The notes: generated by a model not told the origin, from the letters alone. 64,000 bases of DNA from Erythrophleum ivorense (GCA_026724425.1 JAIUCV010000011.1:5415501-5479500), one strand, 5' to 3'; shown: positions 37,181 through 50,814, counted from the stretch's first letter. Made by a program: numbers and translations.

Positions 37181-39961
37181 CATTTAAAACGGAAAAATTA
37201 TACTTTTATTCTTACAATTTAATTTAATTTTTATAATTTAAATAAATTTAATTTACTTTTTATCATTATATTTTTATTAATATTTTGTTATATATAAATT
37301 TATTTTATTTTATTTTTTATTAATATAAATCTTATATATACGATTTATGTTAATAAAAAATAAAATAATTAATAAAATTACAATAATAACAATTAAATTA
37401 AAATATTTATAAATTATAAAGACTTAATTATAAATTTTTAATTTATACAAATTTAATTAAAAATTGAATAAAATTATAATGATTGAAAAATATAATTTTT
37501 CTTATTTAAAATCTAAAATTTGGGACATAAATTCTAAAAAAAAATATTTATTTTTATATTTTGGGCAAGTCGGGATTTTTTTTTTTTAAAGGACCTTGAT
37601 ATCACCTTAAGGCCAACAAGAGCTAACCAGCGCGAACATAAACTACGAGGACGAGAAGTTCTGATCAAAGAAAGAAACAGTACAAGAGAAGCTGTTTGTG
37701 AAGAGTTCCTTTTTCATACAAGAGTTCTTCTTTGTGGAAGTTTTTCTCTTTTTTTCATAAAAGATGTTTAAAAGAGTGTTATTTCTATCAATTGCCTTAT
37801 CAAATCTACAAAGAAATTTCTCAAAATGTAGTTTGAAGTCATTCTCATAAAAAGCCTCTAAAAAAGAGAGAACAAATGTATGGCCTCAATTATTGCATTT
37901 TTTATGAGTTTACTTGTGTAATTCTAATGTCCTCTTTGGTAAGATGTAATTTTTACTATAGATACAATAATAAAAATAAGATTCCAATATTAGGCATGTT
38001 TGGTTGTATCTTTCTATTATCATTACATTTAGTCAGTCGCTATCCTTTGAATAAATCAAGAAAGACTCCATCCAATATTCAATGCAATAAATTGGATTTT
38101 GAGGAAAGCATCCCTTAAATGACTATAGTGTCTCTCTTCCAACATTTCTGCATTGTTTTTAAATATAGGTGTTGTAGTCATTTATTAAGAATTTTGTTCT
38201 ATTTTTACATCATTTTTATTTAACTAAATGTAAAAATAGAATAACATTCTCATTTCCTTTTATATCATACCAAACATGATTTTAAATTATAAAATTTAAC
38301 TTCATCAAAACTCATTTTCATTTTTATTTCTGTTTTTATTTCTACTAAAATAATTCTAACAATCAAATGGGCCGTATTTTACAACTAACAAGCAGCATGT
38401 GGTATGGCACAAAAACTAAAAATAATAAAAAGAGAATACAAAAGAAAAAAAAATAAAAGAGATAAGAAAAAGTGGGGAAAAACATGAAACTCAAAGTAAA
38501 ATCACAACTAATGAAGGAACAAACGAAAAATTCTTCATATATATATATATATGAAGAGATTTCCATAAGTACATTGCCTTGTTTGTTTGTGTCTTTTTTC
38601 CTCAAAAATGCAGATTATAAGTGTATGACTTAGTATCTTATTATATCTTCTACATATCTTGGCAAGATGCCTTATTAACGATATTACACTCATTTGACAA
38701 AAAGAAAAGTACAAGAGAAGATGTCGCTATGGCATCAAATCAAACCTCCAGCTCTTCAAGAGTGCTTCTTGAAAATGATCATTTATCCCGTCAATGCCTG
38801 TAAAGGAGATGGATCCGAAAATTTCTTCCCTGTTAGTAAGCATTGAACTATTGAAGCCTTCAGGGTTAGGTAACTAAATTGCTCATAGGCTCATAACACA
38901 CCCCAAAAAAGCATATCAAGAGGTATCCGATCCTTCAATGGTATAGATAATGCATATTTTCACCAAGCCTTTACATGCTAAAATCAAGTCTCCATTATCA
39001 TGCTCATGTAAATTTTAATAATAATAATAATCAACTAACATAATTCAGATTTTGTAGATATAATTCTGGGTTATTGCTAATGTCAAATTTAATTAGAGTT
39101 TTGCTTGTACTCAAATAAGAATATGTAATCATCATATATGAGTTCAACTGGACACTTATAGTTTGTTAGTGAATGAGCTGTCTATGATCAACAAAACAAG
39201 CCATTGGATGCAGGTACGTAGAAGAAGAGGCTATATCCTTATCTAACATTTGTGTTAGGTTTTCCCGATATCAATTGACAAAATATGCAAGAGTATAATT
39301 ACTCTTATACCCACTTAAAAGCATTTTTGTAACATTTTTCAGGAAGGACATATATGGACCCTCTTTTATTTTAAGTATTAATAATTAATAATTTTATATG
39401 ATTATTAATCAAACATATTATATACTGTTATAAGATTAGGTTATTTTAATATCCATAATCCTTCAACTCAAAGTCATATCTTTCATTTGGATTGCCCTTT
39501 CTTCTTTCTTTTTTCTTTTTTCTTTTTTTTTTTAATTATTACAATTGAAGTATCCTTGAACTTTGTCTCGAGCAATTTCAAAACCCCATTCCTCCACATT
39601 GACTTAGAACATTTAAGATTTTAAACTTGAGAGTGCTTCCCAGGAGTATCAAAAGTTGCGAACGCTTGAACAAATATAACGATAAGAAAAGAAACAACGA
39701 TCATGAAATACTTACGGGGAAAGAACACTTTTTTCCTTTTAGCCAAGGGAAAAAACAAAACACTTGTAATCTACTAGATTCATACATTCCTTAAGCGTAA
39801 AGAACAAATACATTCTTTAGGCATGGTTATATATCACACAATACTAAGAACAAAAATGTCAAGAATGAGCATTAATGAACTGAGGAGACAAATATCAAGA
39901 GTGTGAAATTACAAAACCGTCTCAAACGAGCAAAATCCAGGGAAAGATTGAAATTTTCTGG
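37181..39961. other. Intergenic DNA between LSG1 and the Expp1-like gene
   Basis: AT-rich with no gene recognised. It holds a candidate MITE at 37993-38280 and a short (AT)n run at about 38538-38552. Confidence 0.5.
37993..38280. mobile_element. Candidate MITE
   Basis: A perfect 10-bp inverted pair, CATGTTTGGT (37995-38004) and ACCAAACATG (38269-38278), bounds about 285 bases with no coding content. These ends resemble those of Harbinger-like MITEs. A target duplication is not clear, so the boundaries are tentative. Confidence 0.35.
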
Positions 39962-42475
39962 TTAAAAGAACTTGTTATACTGGCTGGTCAGAGAGTCCCT
40001 CAGATTTGAGTACAAACCATAAAGTGAATACTGGCGCAGGTTTTCTACTTCATACCATGAATTAAGCACCGAGAGATGTTTGTCTGTACCAGAAAACGCT
40101 AGCTGTATCCCAAGACTACAATCCACTGAGCCCCCTCGGTTCTTACAAGATGATGTTCTGATTGCGCAGTCTTGTTTGTTAAGGCAAACAAAGTTAGATT
40201 TTCCTTTGCATGAAGCACATCCGTCTCTCTTCCAGTACAAATTCTGTAGCCTACCCTTCTTAAACTCTAGCACCTAATAGGACAAATCCAAGCCGTTCAA
40301 ATAGGTTATGAAAAAGCCAAAAGTCAAATTGTCATGTCCATGGTTTGATATTCTTACCAGTGTAAAACTTGTCACAATGTATGTGCCGTTTGCAACATAC
40401 GCAGGTAGAGACCTTGCAGCATATTTCCGTCCAGCAAATGCCACCATATACCCACCATAAGAATCCTATTTATCATGATGGAAAAAAAAAATCCAATTTA
40501 GTGATAATGAAGAAACTGCTCAGATGCAACTTTTGTCTGTAGCTTCTTTAGTTTTTCTTTTCAAGGGAACATAAGATGCTCATCCACACTAGCATTTTGC
40601 AGACATATGTTTGTCTATCATTTATTTGTATACCAAAATATTCGTGCTGCCTGAGTGAACATGTCCTCAGAAGCTCAGTCTAATCATGTAAGTTGTTCTA
40701 AAGCACTATGGCTTCTAAAATGTTCTGTGGCTGAAACATTTTAGCAAAATTTTTTTGAAAGAGAAGACATCCACAGTTTGATTCATGTATAATATAACAG
40801 AAAATAAATTGTATGTAACCCCCTCTAATATTCAGTAGACAGGAGGGAATCTTCTTACCATTATATGGAAATAAATGCTCTTGGACCACTTTTCTTACTA
40901 ATTTGAGCATTAGCCAGAATCTTTATGTATACACACAAATAAATTTAATTATACATCATATTGAACCAAAATTTCATTCAGTACAATTGCTTTCCTATTA
41001 ATCAATAATGATTCTTAACCTCACTATGTTTCCCTCGGCAATTAAAAATAATCTGTTCAATATTGTGGATGAGATGTACTTATAAACCAAGTGCTTCATG
41101 AACTAATAATGTAGGTGAAAAGGAAACAGTAATGCAACTAGGTTTATCCAAATTGAGTTAAACTCTACACATAAAATGATAACATAACAGATACTAACAT
41201 TCACAATCAGGTATCTAATTTGACGTATCAGAACAGAAATAGTAAATTTTTCTAAGAAATGGATCTGTGCACAGAAAGCTAGAAACAGCAGAAAAAGAGA
41301 TCATTTTAGTCAGTGCAGAGAGTGCAGCTAGCTTTAATGGTAATATTAATGAAGAGTAGTACAATTTCAAGTTGAAGCTGAGATAAGGATCCGGAGATAT
41401 GGCAACTGGCCAACACTAGAGAAGACAGTGTAGTTGTGGTTGAAGATCACTAGGAGCATATTCACGGCCAATAATTTTGCCAACATCTGCGTTGCAAGTG
41501 AGAAGAAGACAGCACCAATGGTAGTAGGCCTAGTGCCATATTGGAGAAACAAATGAAGTGACCAATGCAGATCAGAACTTATAACCATAATCTCTGTTCT
41601 CTTTTAGCACACAATTGTATTTACAAAGAAACACACTAGAATTCCAAACCAAGCATGGAATTAGAAGATGTAAAGCATTTGAGAATGGAAGTGCTAGCTA
41701 TAAAATGAGTGTAAGTTTCTTTCTAACATCAGTTCACACTTGAGCATAACTGATTTGGTGGTGATTTTTTTTTTTTAATGGAATATTGGTTTATCCTACT
41801 TCATCTTTATCTGTTAGTAAACCACCTTCAAATGCTTTCGAGAAAAATCTTCAAACAGATTCAGATCAAAGAAGAAATTGGAACAGAAACCTTCTCCAGG
41901 AAGCACCAATAAGAATGCACCTAAAAAATCTACTGAGACCTCTTACAACCACAGCAATGCGTGAAGTACCAAATATCAAACAATAGCTACAGCATCTATA
42001 GGAATTACAGTAACCCTGAAAAGTCACCCAAAATCACATTCATTCTCTATATTCCACCTTCAAAAACAGAAAGAAAATGCAATAGTAAGATTCAAAAGCA
42101 GATATTAGCAAGGAACTGCATCCAATGCTGGGAACAAAAGAAGGGGAAATCAAAAGGAACGTATACCGGGAAGAAATTAGAGGTGTTGATAGTGAGGAGG
42201 GAGATCTCATCCACTTTGGGGCGGAACAAGGCGAGCTGTGAGTTCGACGACGACGACGCCAGAGAGAGGCGGCGGTCGCATGGAGAGAGCTGGTGGGACT
42301 GATTGTAGAAGAACGAATCCTTGGAACTAAAAGCAATGCCGAAAGTGAAGCCATCGGATCTCTGAATCATGGTATCTGCGCAAGGCTGGTAGACCCTGTT
42401 GGTGTTGTCAGCGTCAAGACACACTACCAACAACGTCAGGATTAGCATCACCGACGCCGCCATTTTTGCTGCCAT
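39962..42475 (-). CDS. Expp1-like secreted cysteine-rich protein
   Basis: Three exons join in phase to 242 codons: 42475-42167, 40465-40358 and 40273-39962, all GT-AG. The start at 42475 (MAAKMAASVML) gives a signal peptide with a hydrophobic core of about residues 6-18; a second ATG five codons on could serve instead. The mature part has QRSDGFTFGIAFSS, SQLALFRPKVDEISLL, a middle exon beginning DSYGGYMVAFAGRKY, and a last exon with six cysteines and GIQLAFSGTDKH. It has NQS, NTS and NGT glycosylation sequons and ends QYNKFF. This matches a conserved single-domain plant family annotated as Expp1 (for example, from memory, At3g44150), of unknown biochemical function and probably secretory or apoplastic. 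The 1.7-kb intron 1 is unusually long for this gene. Gene structure is well supported; the name is from memory. Confidence 0.88.
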
Positions 42476-42549
42476 TGATGATACGAGAAGGTCTTGGTCG
42501 GAATCCACAGGCTTTTTCTGGGTGGAGATTGCAGAGGACTGATAGGACG

Positions 42550-45500
42550 GTGGTAATCGACGAAGGAGAGTGTTAAGTTAATGAACAATTCAATTATAGT
42601 ATTACCAATACATTTTTTTTTTCTTGGGTCTTGTTTCACCTAATTTTAATCCACTAGATGTCAAATTGTGGTAAATGGTCTTTTTCTTTTCGGTTTTATA
42701 GATGGTTTTTTATTACACGTCCCCCAGCGAGATGGAGAGGTCCACATGATAGCATGTAAGATAAAGCCGGGAGTCGTAGAGTGATAGCTTTGGTCAAGCT
42801 CTGATACTTGCTGGTCGCTTGGTATAGAATTATCTTTGATAAAATTGAAAAAAGAAATGTTAAATGAAATTAATTATGTTTAATATGGTATGGAAAAAAT
42901 AAAATATTTTTTTTATTTCATAGGATAAAAATAACGTAAAAATAAAAGATAAATTGTAGGAAATAACCAAAATGTCCCTAAGTAAGAAAATGGAAAAGAT
43001 ACAATTATAATTGCAAACACCGCCCACAACCCCTTCGATTGCAAAGGCAGGAAGGATAAGCACAGAACAAGGTTGAACCAATTTCGACCATGGAAACTAT
43101 TGGTTGAGTGCATTTAAGCATGGAAGCAAGATAAAAGGACCGGGACATATAACTTCAAACGGAGACATGAATGGGAAGGCAAGAGGATGAACTCACCAAG
43201 AGCTGCGGAGGATTGAAGATTTGGACCTAGCTAGCTGCGGAGGATGAACTCCTGAATTATAATTTTCTTGTGTTCTTTAAATATTTAATATTTAAGTCTT
43301 TTAAAATAATTTTAAAATTATTTAATATTAATATTTTTAATTTAAGATCTTTAACTATAATTTTTTCAAAAAATAACTAAATGATGACTCAATGCACAAA
43401 ATCCCATTAATCACAATGTAGTTAAAAAGTGGACGAGATTTTCGGGCGTAGTTTATATGTCTGTTTGAAAATTTTTGATAGACATGGAAGATGTGAAAAA
43501 GAACAAGAGGTATTTTTTTTATTAAATGTGTAATTTAAAATGAGTAAAAATAAATGTGATAAAAAATAAAATTTTATAATCGTACGTGTAACATATTTCA
43601 ACTAATTATTTAGATTCAATTTAACATACATTAAATGTAACTTAAAATAATAAATATATAATACAGAAGAAGAAATTGTGTGAAAATCACAATCTAAAAG
43701 TATTATAAGTAAAGGGTACTTTTGGTATCGCAGTTGAAATATATTTGCTTTCAAAGACGCGTGATTCGTACGTATATTTCAGACACGTAAAATGATTAAA
43801 CAAATTAAGGAAGAAAAGAAAAAGGGTGGTTGCAACACTTAATACATTAATTACAGCGATCAAAACACGAAGCAGTTAAACAAGCACATCATATTGAATG
43901 CGATCTAAGTAGTGCTGTCATATTTAGCTGCTCTGCTCCTTCCCATAAGATTCCATGACGATGCCGCATCCATTTTTCCAAAGAGAACGACGCAGGAGAA
44001 AAAATAAGTACCAACCACCAACCATACTTGACCTCTTCCTTTTGAATTTTTGAAACTAACCATACTCCGTTTCTTTCTTACGCCACCCAGGAGTAGCAAG
44101 AGTTTCGTTGATTTTGCAACACTTATCTCTTAAATTTTTGTTTATTCTTAATCAAACTAGCCACACCCTTTTCAGGACATGTTTGGTTTGAAGGCCCCGA
44201 GGTGGTTAGAGTAGATTCTTGTACACAAAAAAAGGATAATAATTAAATGCATGATTGTCTCAATCAAAATAATTGTTTGCTTGTGTTCCCAGCAAGGCGA
44301 AGACCAAAACACACACCTTTCTTTCAGCTGAAGCGAATTTTACGCCGTTCATAACATCAAAATGCAGAGTATGACGTGGTTTTGTTGGAAGGTTTCATTC
44401 AAAAGAACGACGACCGAGAATCATGACTTCAAGTTTTGTATTTCTTCTTCTTCCAGGATATTTTATCAAAAGGCCATTACTAAGAGACGATAGAAAGTTA
44501 AGGTGTTCGATTTAGACAACTGTAATGATGGTAATTATGGAGGATTAGTTTATGACATATAATCATTAGGTGGCCATGGGCAAAACATTCCAAGAATCTC
44601 AAAAAAAAAAAAAAGTCTATTCTTTAGTTGGGACTTGAAGAGGGATTGTCAAAATATGGTGGCAAGTTAACAACTTAATTACCTAACTCGACCTTTTCCT
44701 ATTCATTTTTATTTATTGTAAAGATAAAAATTTTAATAATAGAAAAATTATACTCTAAAAATTTTGACTATGAAAATTTTGTCCATTTAGTCTTTAAAAT
44801 AATTTTAAAATTTAACAATAAATATTTTTAATTTATAGTCACAAAATGTAATTTTTTAAAAAAATTCTAACTACAATTTCTTAAATAATAGCAAATATAA
44901 ATGGAAAGAAAAACTAAACGTATAGTAAAAAAAACTTATAAATTTTATAATATAAAATATAATTTTTTTCACAACTTAAATTTTTATTTTTATAATTAAA
45001 ATTTTTTTATCTCTATTAAAAAAAAACATATGAACACATCTATTAACTTGACTATACTCTACAGTCCATGATTGTAAGACGAACTACAGGGGATCTATAT
45101 TCATTAAAGTGATTCATATAAGCTCGTAAAGGTAAGTAAGAAAATTAAACACCTTCGTCCCACCCTCGCCTATTCCTTAAGCTAAAAAAGAAACGTTCAC
45201 CACAACAATATTATATATTTCTTTTGTACAAATTTCAGAATGTGAGATTTGAAACGAATTGCTAGGTTTAAAAATCACCAACAAAAATCCCTTTCCGTAT
45301 TTTTGGGCGAGGTGGGTTACCAGTAATATACTAGAAAGTTTGAGTTCTTGTTGGCATGTACATTCCCATAAAGAATAACACCAAAAAACGTGGAACCCAT
45401 ATCAAACCGTGTTTGGGGGGCCAGCAATGAATGGACAAGTAAAGAGAGCGGAGGAGACCATCTTCCCGTCTCTAATCCGGGAGCAGCTTCTTTCCCGTTC

Positions 45501-47800
45501 ACGCGGAACTAAACGGTGCATTTGTGAGAGAGAACACTGATTTTAAAAATAAAAGAAAAATTAAAAATTAAAAAAATAAAATAAAATCATTTTTCTCTTA
45601 CCACTAGACGATTTTGATGGCGTCCAAAATGGAGAGAATCTTCTCCCCTCTAACCCTTCTGCCATGGAGAGAGCTATCACTGACAAGCTCAAATTTGTCG
45701 CCAGTGAGCTATGATATCCAGCTCATTGCACCGATAGAAGCTTCCAAGTACTACAGGGCCATCACTACTATTGGCTATTTCCACGAAGCCTCTTGGCTCT
45801 TGCCATGCAGGCTCCAGCTTGCGTTGCAACCCACCGCCACCACCATCATCATATATTAGTCAGATTACTTAAATAAAAAAAGAATCTATTGCACCCAGAG
45901 AATTAGGAAATGTGGCATATTTTTCAATGGGCATTAAATCTTATGATGACAATTGAATTGACAGTGACACCCGCGAGTTCTGCCCGTTGCCTTCTTTCTT
46001 TTCTTTTCTATTCTATGATATTCTATCTCTATGCCGGTGGTTTTGGTTTTGGTTTTGGTTTCTATCTCTAAAACCGTGAGACTAAATTCAATATCTGATA
46101 CTTTCTCACCGGAGAAAAGGGATATAAAGATAGTAAAATGCACAGTTTATAAAAGAACAGAGAAAAGAAAAAAAAAGGTAAGAGGGGCAGGGAGGGCATG
46201 GGAAATTTTCTTGATAGACAAAGCTAATCACCAGAAGATATATAAAGATATCAAATAAACATTATAGTAAAATCTACCGTCTACATACTTACATGTCTCG
46301 GATCTACTTAAAATTTCTTTGAAAAATGGAAACGAAGGTAAACAGAAGGGAGAACCAATTGGCCAAAAGCTATTTTTTCACTTGCAGTCACTGTTCCCTC
46401 AAGTTTAGGCAACAGGATTTGTTTCATCCTAAAGTACATTGTAGACCTTTGATCAATGTTGTCCACAACCCTATGTACAGAAACATCCCACAAAAGACAA
46501 AATGACCTACATAATCTTTTATGGCAAGTTGGCAACTAATTAAGCATTACTCTCTGTTTTTTACACCAACAGAATACACTTGACTGAAGCACCTGCCTTT
46601 CTCTTTTAGGTTTCAGCTCACGCAGGTGTCCAATATTCACCTGCTTTTTTGATTCCTTTCTTGAATCAGTATTTCTTGTATCTCGAGTCTTTGCGTTGAA
46701 GAGTTCAAGGAATACAAGTTGCGGGCTGCTCATGCCTCTTCAAACCATATAGCTCCCAAAAACTATCCCAACAGTAAAAAAATCCATATCTTCATAGATT
46801 TCTTCACTGACATTTTCACCTGTAAGAATAAAGTTAGATTTAAATTGGTTAGCTCTCGCCCAGAATCTGATAAAGTAATTTAGCAGCATAGAACCGTAGC
46901 ATGGTTGGCAAGTGGGGTGCGTGTACAATTCTAGGAGATAGAGCAGAAACCCACCACAAAAGAAAAGAAAAGTAGCTACTAACACCCTATATTTTAACAT
47001 TCACCATTTAAGATGGCATAAACCTTTATACTCTCATCATAAACCAAGCAAAGCACAAATGCCAAAAGCAATGATACATTTTATTAAAAAAAAAAAGAGA
47101 AAATACTATTGCACTTTCATCTTAAAAAGCATCTCCCAATCCCTTCACACATAATAATAACAGCACTATATTCTCAAGAAAAATCAGTCACTCACAAGTC
47201 ACAACCTTAAATTGGTTCTCTCTTTATCCCCTGAACTAATCCCCAAAGATCTCCAGCGAATATTTAGCAGTCAGAACAAAGAGAAAGCGATCCAAGGATG
47301 GCTGGCAGCCAATGTTAGTGGAGAACTGGATGAAGTACAAGCATCAAACCTGAGATCTAAAATCTAATGCTAGACGCATCCATTATAAAAGTGCATCTGA
47401 CATAGACTTAGATAGGAGTAATGAGTAACTCTCAACCTAAGAAGCATGAATACATGACACAACCCTGTATAGACTGATCCACATGACAGAATATGTATAT
47501 GTTCAAATAAACTATTTGATACGTATCCGCCAGAAGACGAATATGGATCCTCTCATGTTTGGGATCCTCATGTTCTGAAGGGATCCATTGCCTCAAAAAA
47601 GGAAAAAAGAAATCAAGTTTGTGAGTGATGTGAGGGAAAACGAGGGATCCCAACATGAGGAGATCCATCTCCCGAGAAGACTCTCTTCTAAAAGAATCGG
47701 CTTTGACCAACCCACCATCTTTATCCCTAGTCAACTCAAAACTTAACGATGCCGCCAACAAAAGAAAACATAGACAAGAAATTAACGTACCACGTTCAGA
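42550..47800. other. Intergenic DNA between Expp1-like and GT14 genes
   Basis: No gene could be supported. Short frames occur at 43905-44099 (-, 64 codons), 45317-45502 (-, 61 codons) and 45614-45859 (+, 81 codons), none recognised. A GCTCTGATAC motif near 42796-42808 resembles a retrotransposon primer site, but no LTRs were found around it. The part from about 47250 to 47802 probably includes the GT14 3' untranslated region. Confidence 0.45.
45614..45859 (+). other. Unrecognised 81-codon open frame
   Basis: An ATG-led frame (MMASKMERIF...) in locally balanced composition inside AT-rich DNA. A second ATG-led frame at about 45665 (MERAITDKLKFVASEL) overlaps it for 16 codons. No family was recognised; it could be a decayed gene piece or chance. 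Confidence 0.25.
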
Positions 47801-47802
47801 TT

Positions 47803-48915
47803 TTAGTCCTTGAATATGACCGATTTAGCTATGCGTAGCAAGGGTTCCAAGCAATCAGGGGTGAATTTTCGGGCAAACAAATAAGATTCTGAGTAATTTG
47901 ACACCCGGAGTTGATGAATCAGCCCCGGCGATACTTCAGTAGGCTGATACGTATAAGGGTGCCCATTCACCGTACCCGTCCAATTGACTCGCGTTAGGGT
48001 GTATTTGGTGCAACCATCTGGATCCGCCATTGATAACAAAGTGGGAAAATAATGTTCTTCTGGGTAGCACTCATCATCTCTATAACAGGGCAATTTGAAT
48101 TTTCCCCATAGGATCCGATCTTTGATCACCAACAATGCGTGTTGGCGGGTGAGCGTGAAAAACTGAGATCCGACTCGAAATTGATCGAATATCACCTCGG
48201 GCTTCATCACGAATCGACCTCTAGCAATGTATCGTTTCCAAAGCCTAGGCTCGTCGGAGAGAATCTCGATGAAGCTCTTGTACCTTAGTCGTACACCCAA
48301 GCGAGACGCCTCGGGATCATATTCAAAGGAGGTCAAATCGAAGGTTGGGGACACAAAAAGGGCACGATAGACATATCGGAAAGAATGGAGAGGGATACAG
48401 TACTGCGACAGGACAGCAAAATAGACATTGGCGGGATCGTCAAGAAGCGCGGTGGCGAGCAACCGGCGCGTGGCGGAGATGAGCGTGGGAGACGCCCGAT
48501 AGGTCCGCTTGGCTGGGATGAATCGTCCCTGAAAAACGCCGCTGGTCGGGCGCGTGACATTCACAGCGGGATCGGCGTGAACATAAATGTTATACAAATT
48601 GGTGGGGTTACCATAGAAGAATTGATCCCAGAGAGGGGCAAAATGGAGGTCAGAATTTGTGAGAAATAAGAAAGCGATCTTGAGCTTCGGATTCTTAGAC
48701 GACGAAAGATGGAAGTGTTTGGCGGGGTTGTTTGGATTGGACGACGAGGAGGATTGTGAAGCGGCGCGTTGGAAGAGAGCGAGATCGTCGAGCTCGTCGT
48801 TGAGGGAAATGGGGACGGAGTGGTGAGGAGGGAGGAGGTGAGGGGCGAGGAAGAAGAAGAGGATCGGAAGAGACAACAGAAGAGAGAAAGAGAGAACGAA
48901 TGGGGTTGAGAACAT
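47803..48915 (-). CDS. GT14 family glycosyltransferase (core-2/I-branching, Branch domain)
   Basis: A single uninterrupted frame of 370 codons with an ATG at 48915 and a stop at 47803. The N-terminus has a hydrophobic signal-anchor (about residues 5-27), giving a type II Golgi membrane topology. A Ser/Asn-rich stem follows. The Branch domain begins at about residue 77 with KIAFLFLTNSDLHFAPLW and YNIYVHADP, then a Ser/Thr-rich substrate-loop region, FEYDPEASR and WNGTV-like C-terminal motifs (actual VNWTGTVNGHP). Animal homologues add beta-1,6-GlcNAc branches; plant GT14 members include glucuronosyltransferases acting on arabinogalactan proteins, but the substrate of this subgroup is not established. 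The intronless form fits one plant subgroup; from memory At5g22070 is similar. No lesion was seen. Confidence 0.92.
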   Translation of the reverse strand: MFSTPFVLSFSLLLSLPILFFFLAPHLLPPHHSVPISLNDELDDLALFQRAASQSSSSSNPNNPAKHFHLSSSKNPKLKIAFLFLTNSDLHFAPLWDQFFYGNPTNLYNIYVHADPAVNVTRPTSGVFQGRFIPAKRTYRASPTLISATRRLLATALLDDPANVYFAVLSQYCIPLHSFRYVYRALFVSPTFDLTSFEYDPEASRLGVRLRYKSFIEILSDEPRLWKRYIARGRFVMKPEVIFDQFRVGSQFFTLTRQHALLVIKDRILWGKFKLPCYRDDECYPEEHYFPTLLSMADPDGCTKYTLTRVNWTGTVNGHPYTYQPTEVSPGLIHQLRVSNYSESYLFARKFTPDCLEPLLRIAKSVIFKD

Positions 48916-50009
48916 TGAACTAGGAGCAATTCTCAGGGGGGAAAGATATTGAGGTAAAATCGATGAAAAGGGTTTAGAAACTCGTGGGGATAGAGTGTGG
49001 GATACATGGTCTGGAATTGTGAAAGAAAGTGCAGAAAATTTAGGAAGAAAGTGTGCAACTGAATTTCAGCAGAAGGGTCTGCAATTGTGAGAAACTTGGT
49101 GGGAAAGAAGTAACGATTTGATTCTTCTTTTTTTTCCTGAGGAAAGCGAGAGAAAATTGGAAGGGAGATTTGGTGGGTTTATGTTGGGTGTTTTTGAGCA
49201 CTGGACTGATAGGAAGAAGGGGGAGGAGGCACTCCCTAAAGAGAGTCTTTGGAGTAGAAACTTGTAGAGGGAGAAAAGGATGGCGTGCAGTTGATGATAG
49301 GGACGGGGTCGTCTAATTCCTAATGACTATTGGTTGGTGTAAGGTGGGAATTTTACCGTTATCTTTGACGGCGTAACACCCGATGTGGCTGTGGCACAAG
49401 TAACGGCGTTTATTATTTTGGTAATTGGAAACCAATAGAAGCATCGGATGAATGGTATTAACAACTATGGTTGATCCGTTCTTATGAAAAATAATAAAGA
49501 TGTTACATCACATTAGCAGAGAATAAAAAAAAATGTTACATGGAAATAATTATTATAATATTATAATTTAGAAGATCAGAATTTTGGTTTGTGTATTCTC
49601 ACCCGTTAACACGAGAGCAGGGAGCAGGATGATGCAGTCTACATATTTTGTATGTTTTTTTTTTAACCAAAAATATATATATAACCCAAAATACCTAACC
49701 GCACCGTCCTATTCCTGCATTTGACTAGAGAGAAGCCGGGCCCTGAATATTCAGGACTTATATCTTTAAAACAATAGTAACTGCGCTAACTGCGTGGAGA
49801 TCTAGGATCATTCCAGATCCGATTGTTAATAAAATCTCAAACGCGGAAGTCTTAGAAACTGCATTGGTACAAGGGTATATCTGCTTTATCAAAATTTAGG
49901 ACTCAGCATTGTGCTCTGTACAAATTTTTTAAAAAAAAATTATGACATGGAACTCAAAACAAAGTCACGACTCAAACTTATAATTAAAGTAAGATTCTCT
50001 TTCAAACAA

Positions 50010-50077
<68 letters not shown>

Positions 50078-50814
50078 TTTTAACAATCCTTGTTTGCAAC
50101 AGCTGCGGTTTTTCAAATGTTTTGGGCCATTAGGTGACCTGACGTAACTCTTCTAATATTACCATACATCCCCCCAATAGAAGGAAAGACCCTCGCATCT
50201 CAAAATTTTTTTATTTTTATTTTGATGGGCTCTTTTGATTTTTTGGGTTTTTGTTTTTTTTGGGGGGGTTGGGAAGGGACTTGAAAAATAAAGTTTTTTT
50301 TTTCTTTTTCTGTTACTATAGATTCATTCTTCTTAAGATTAAGGTACGCTTGATGTTTTCCTTATTTCTTACCTTTTCCTTATTCTCCCTCCCCACAATA
50401 ATATATAGAAGAACTTTTGATTACATATGAAGCTGACAGATCTGGGGAAAAAAGAATTCCTCTAGTTTCATCAACCTAAACAAAACACTTCGTTCCTAAA
50501 AGAACATTATGAAATGATACCGGCAATCGCACTTTGGAAGTTGTACATTTGAATACAAATATCGCATTATCACATAACCGAGAAGAATAAATACGCATAA
50601 TTACAACAAACATATATCAACCCTTCGAAAACACTACTCCAAGCCAATCTCCTCAAAACCGACTAACCACTCACCACGACAGCAATTCAACATCTTCATG
50701 GAGGAACTTGTGATTTCAAGCCCTCATAATCGCAAGGCATGGTATGTACAGACAGGCAAAGGGCAGGTACCCAGTGGAGAGTGGGGTAGCTTCTCTTGCG
50801 TGGGATTCTTAAAG
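48916..50814. other. Intergenic DNA between GT14 start and IQD 3' end
   Basis: The left part is the GT14 leader and promoter, GA-rich on the + strand around 48960-49280; no TATA box was assigned. Past 49500 it is AT-rich with a compound microsatellite at 50014-50074. The last few hundred bases likely hold the IQD 3' untranslated region. Confidence 0.5.
50014..50074. repeat. (TA)n(GA)n compound microsatellite
   Basis: Uninterrupted TA repeats to 50040 switch directly to AG repeats to 50074. Confidence 0.9.

Noticed and set aside
42794..42812. Retrotransposon primer-site-like motif
   Set aside because: The GCTCTGATAC match stands alone; no LTR pair, target duplication or internal sequence of a retrotransposon was found nearby.
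48385..48669. 94-codon + strand frame opposite the GT14 gene
   Set aside because: Antisense shadow of the conserved Branch-domain coding sequence.
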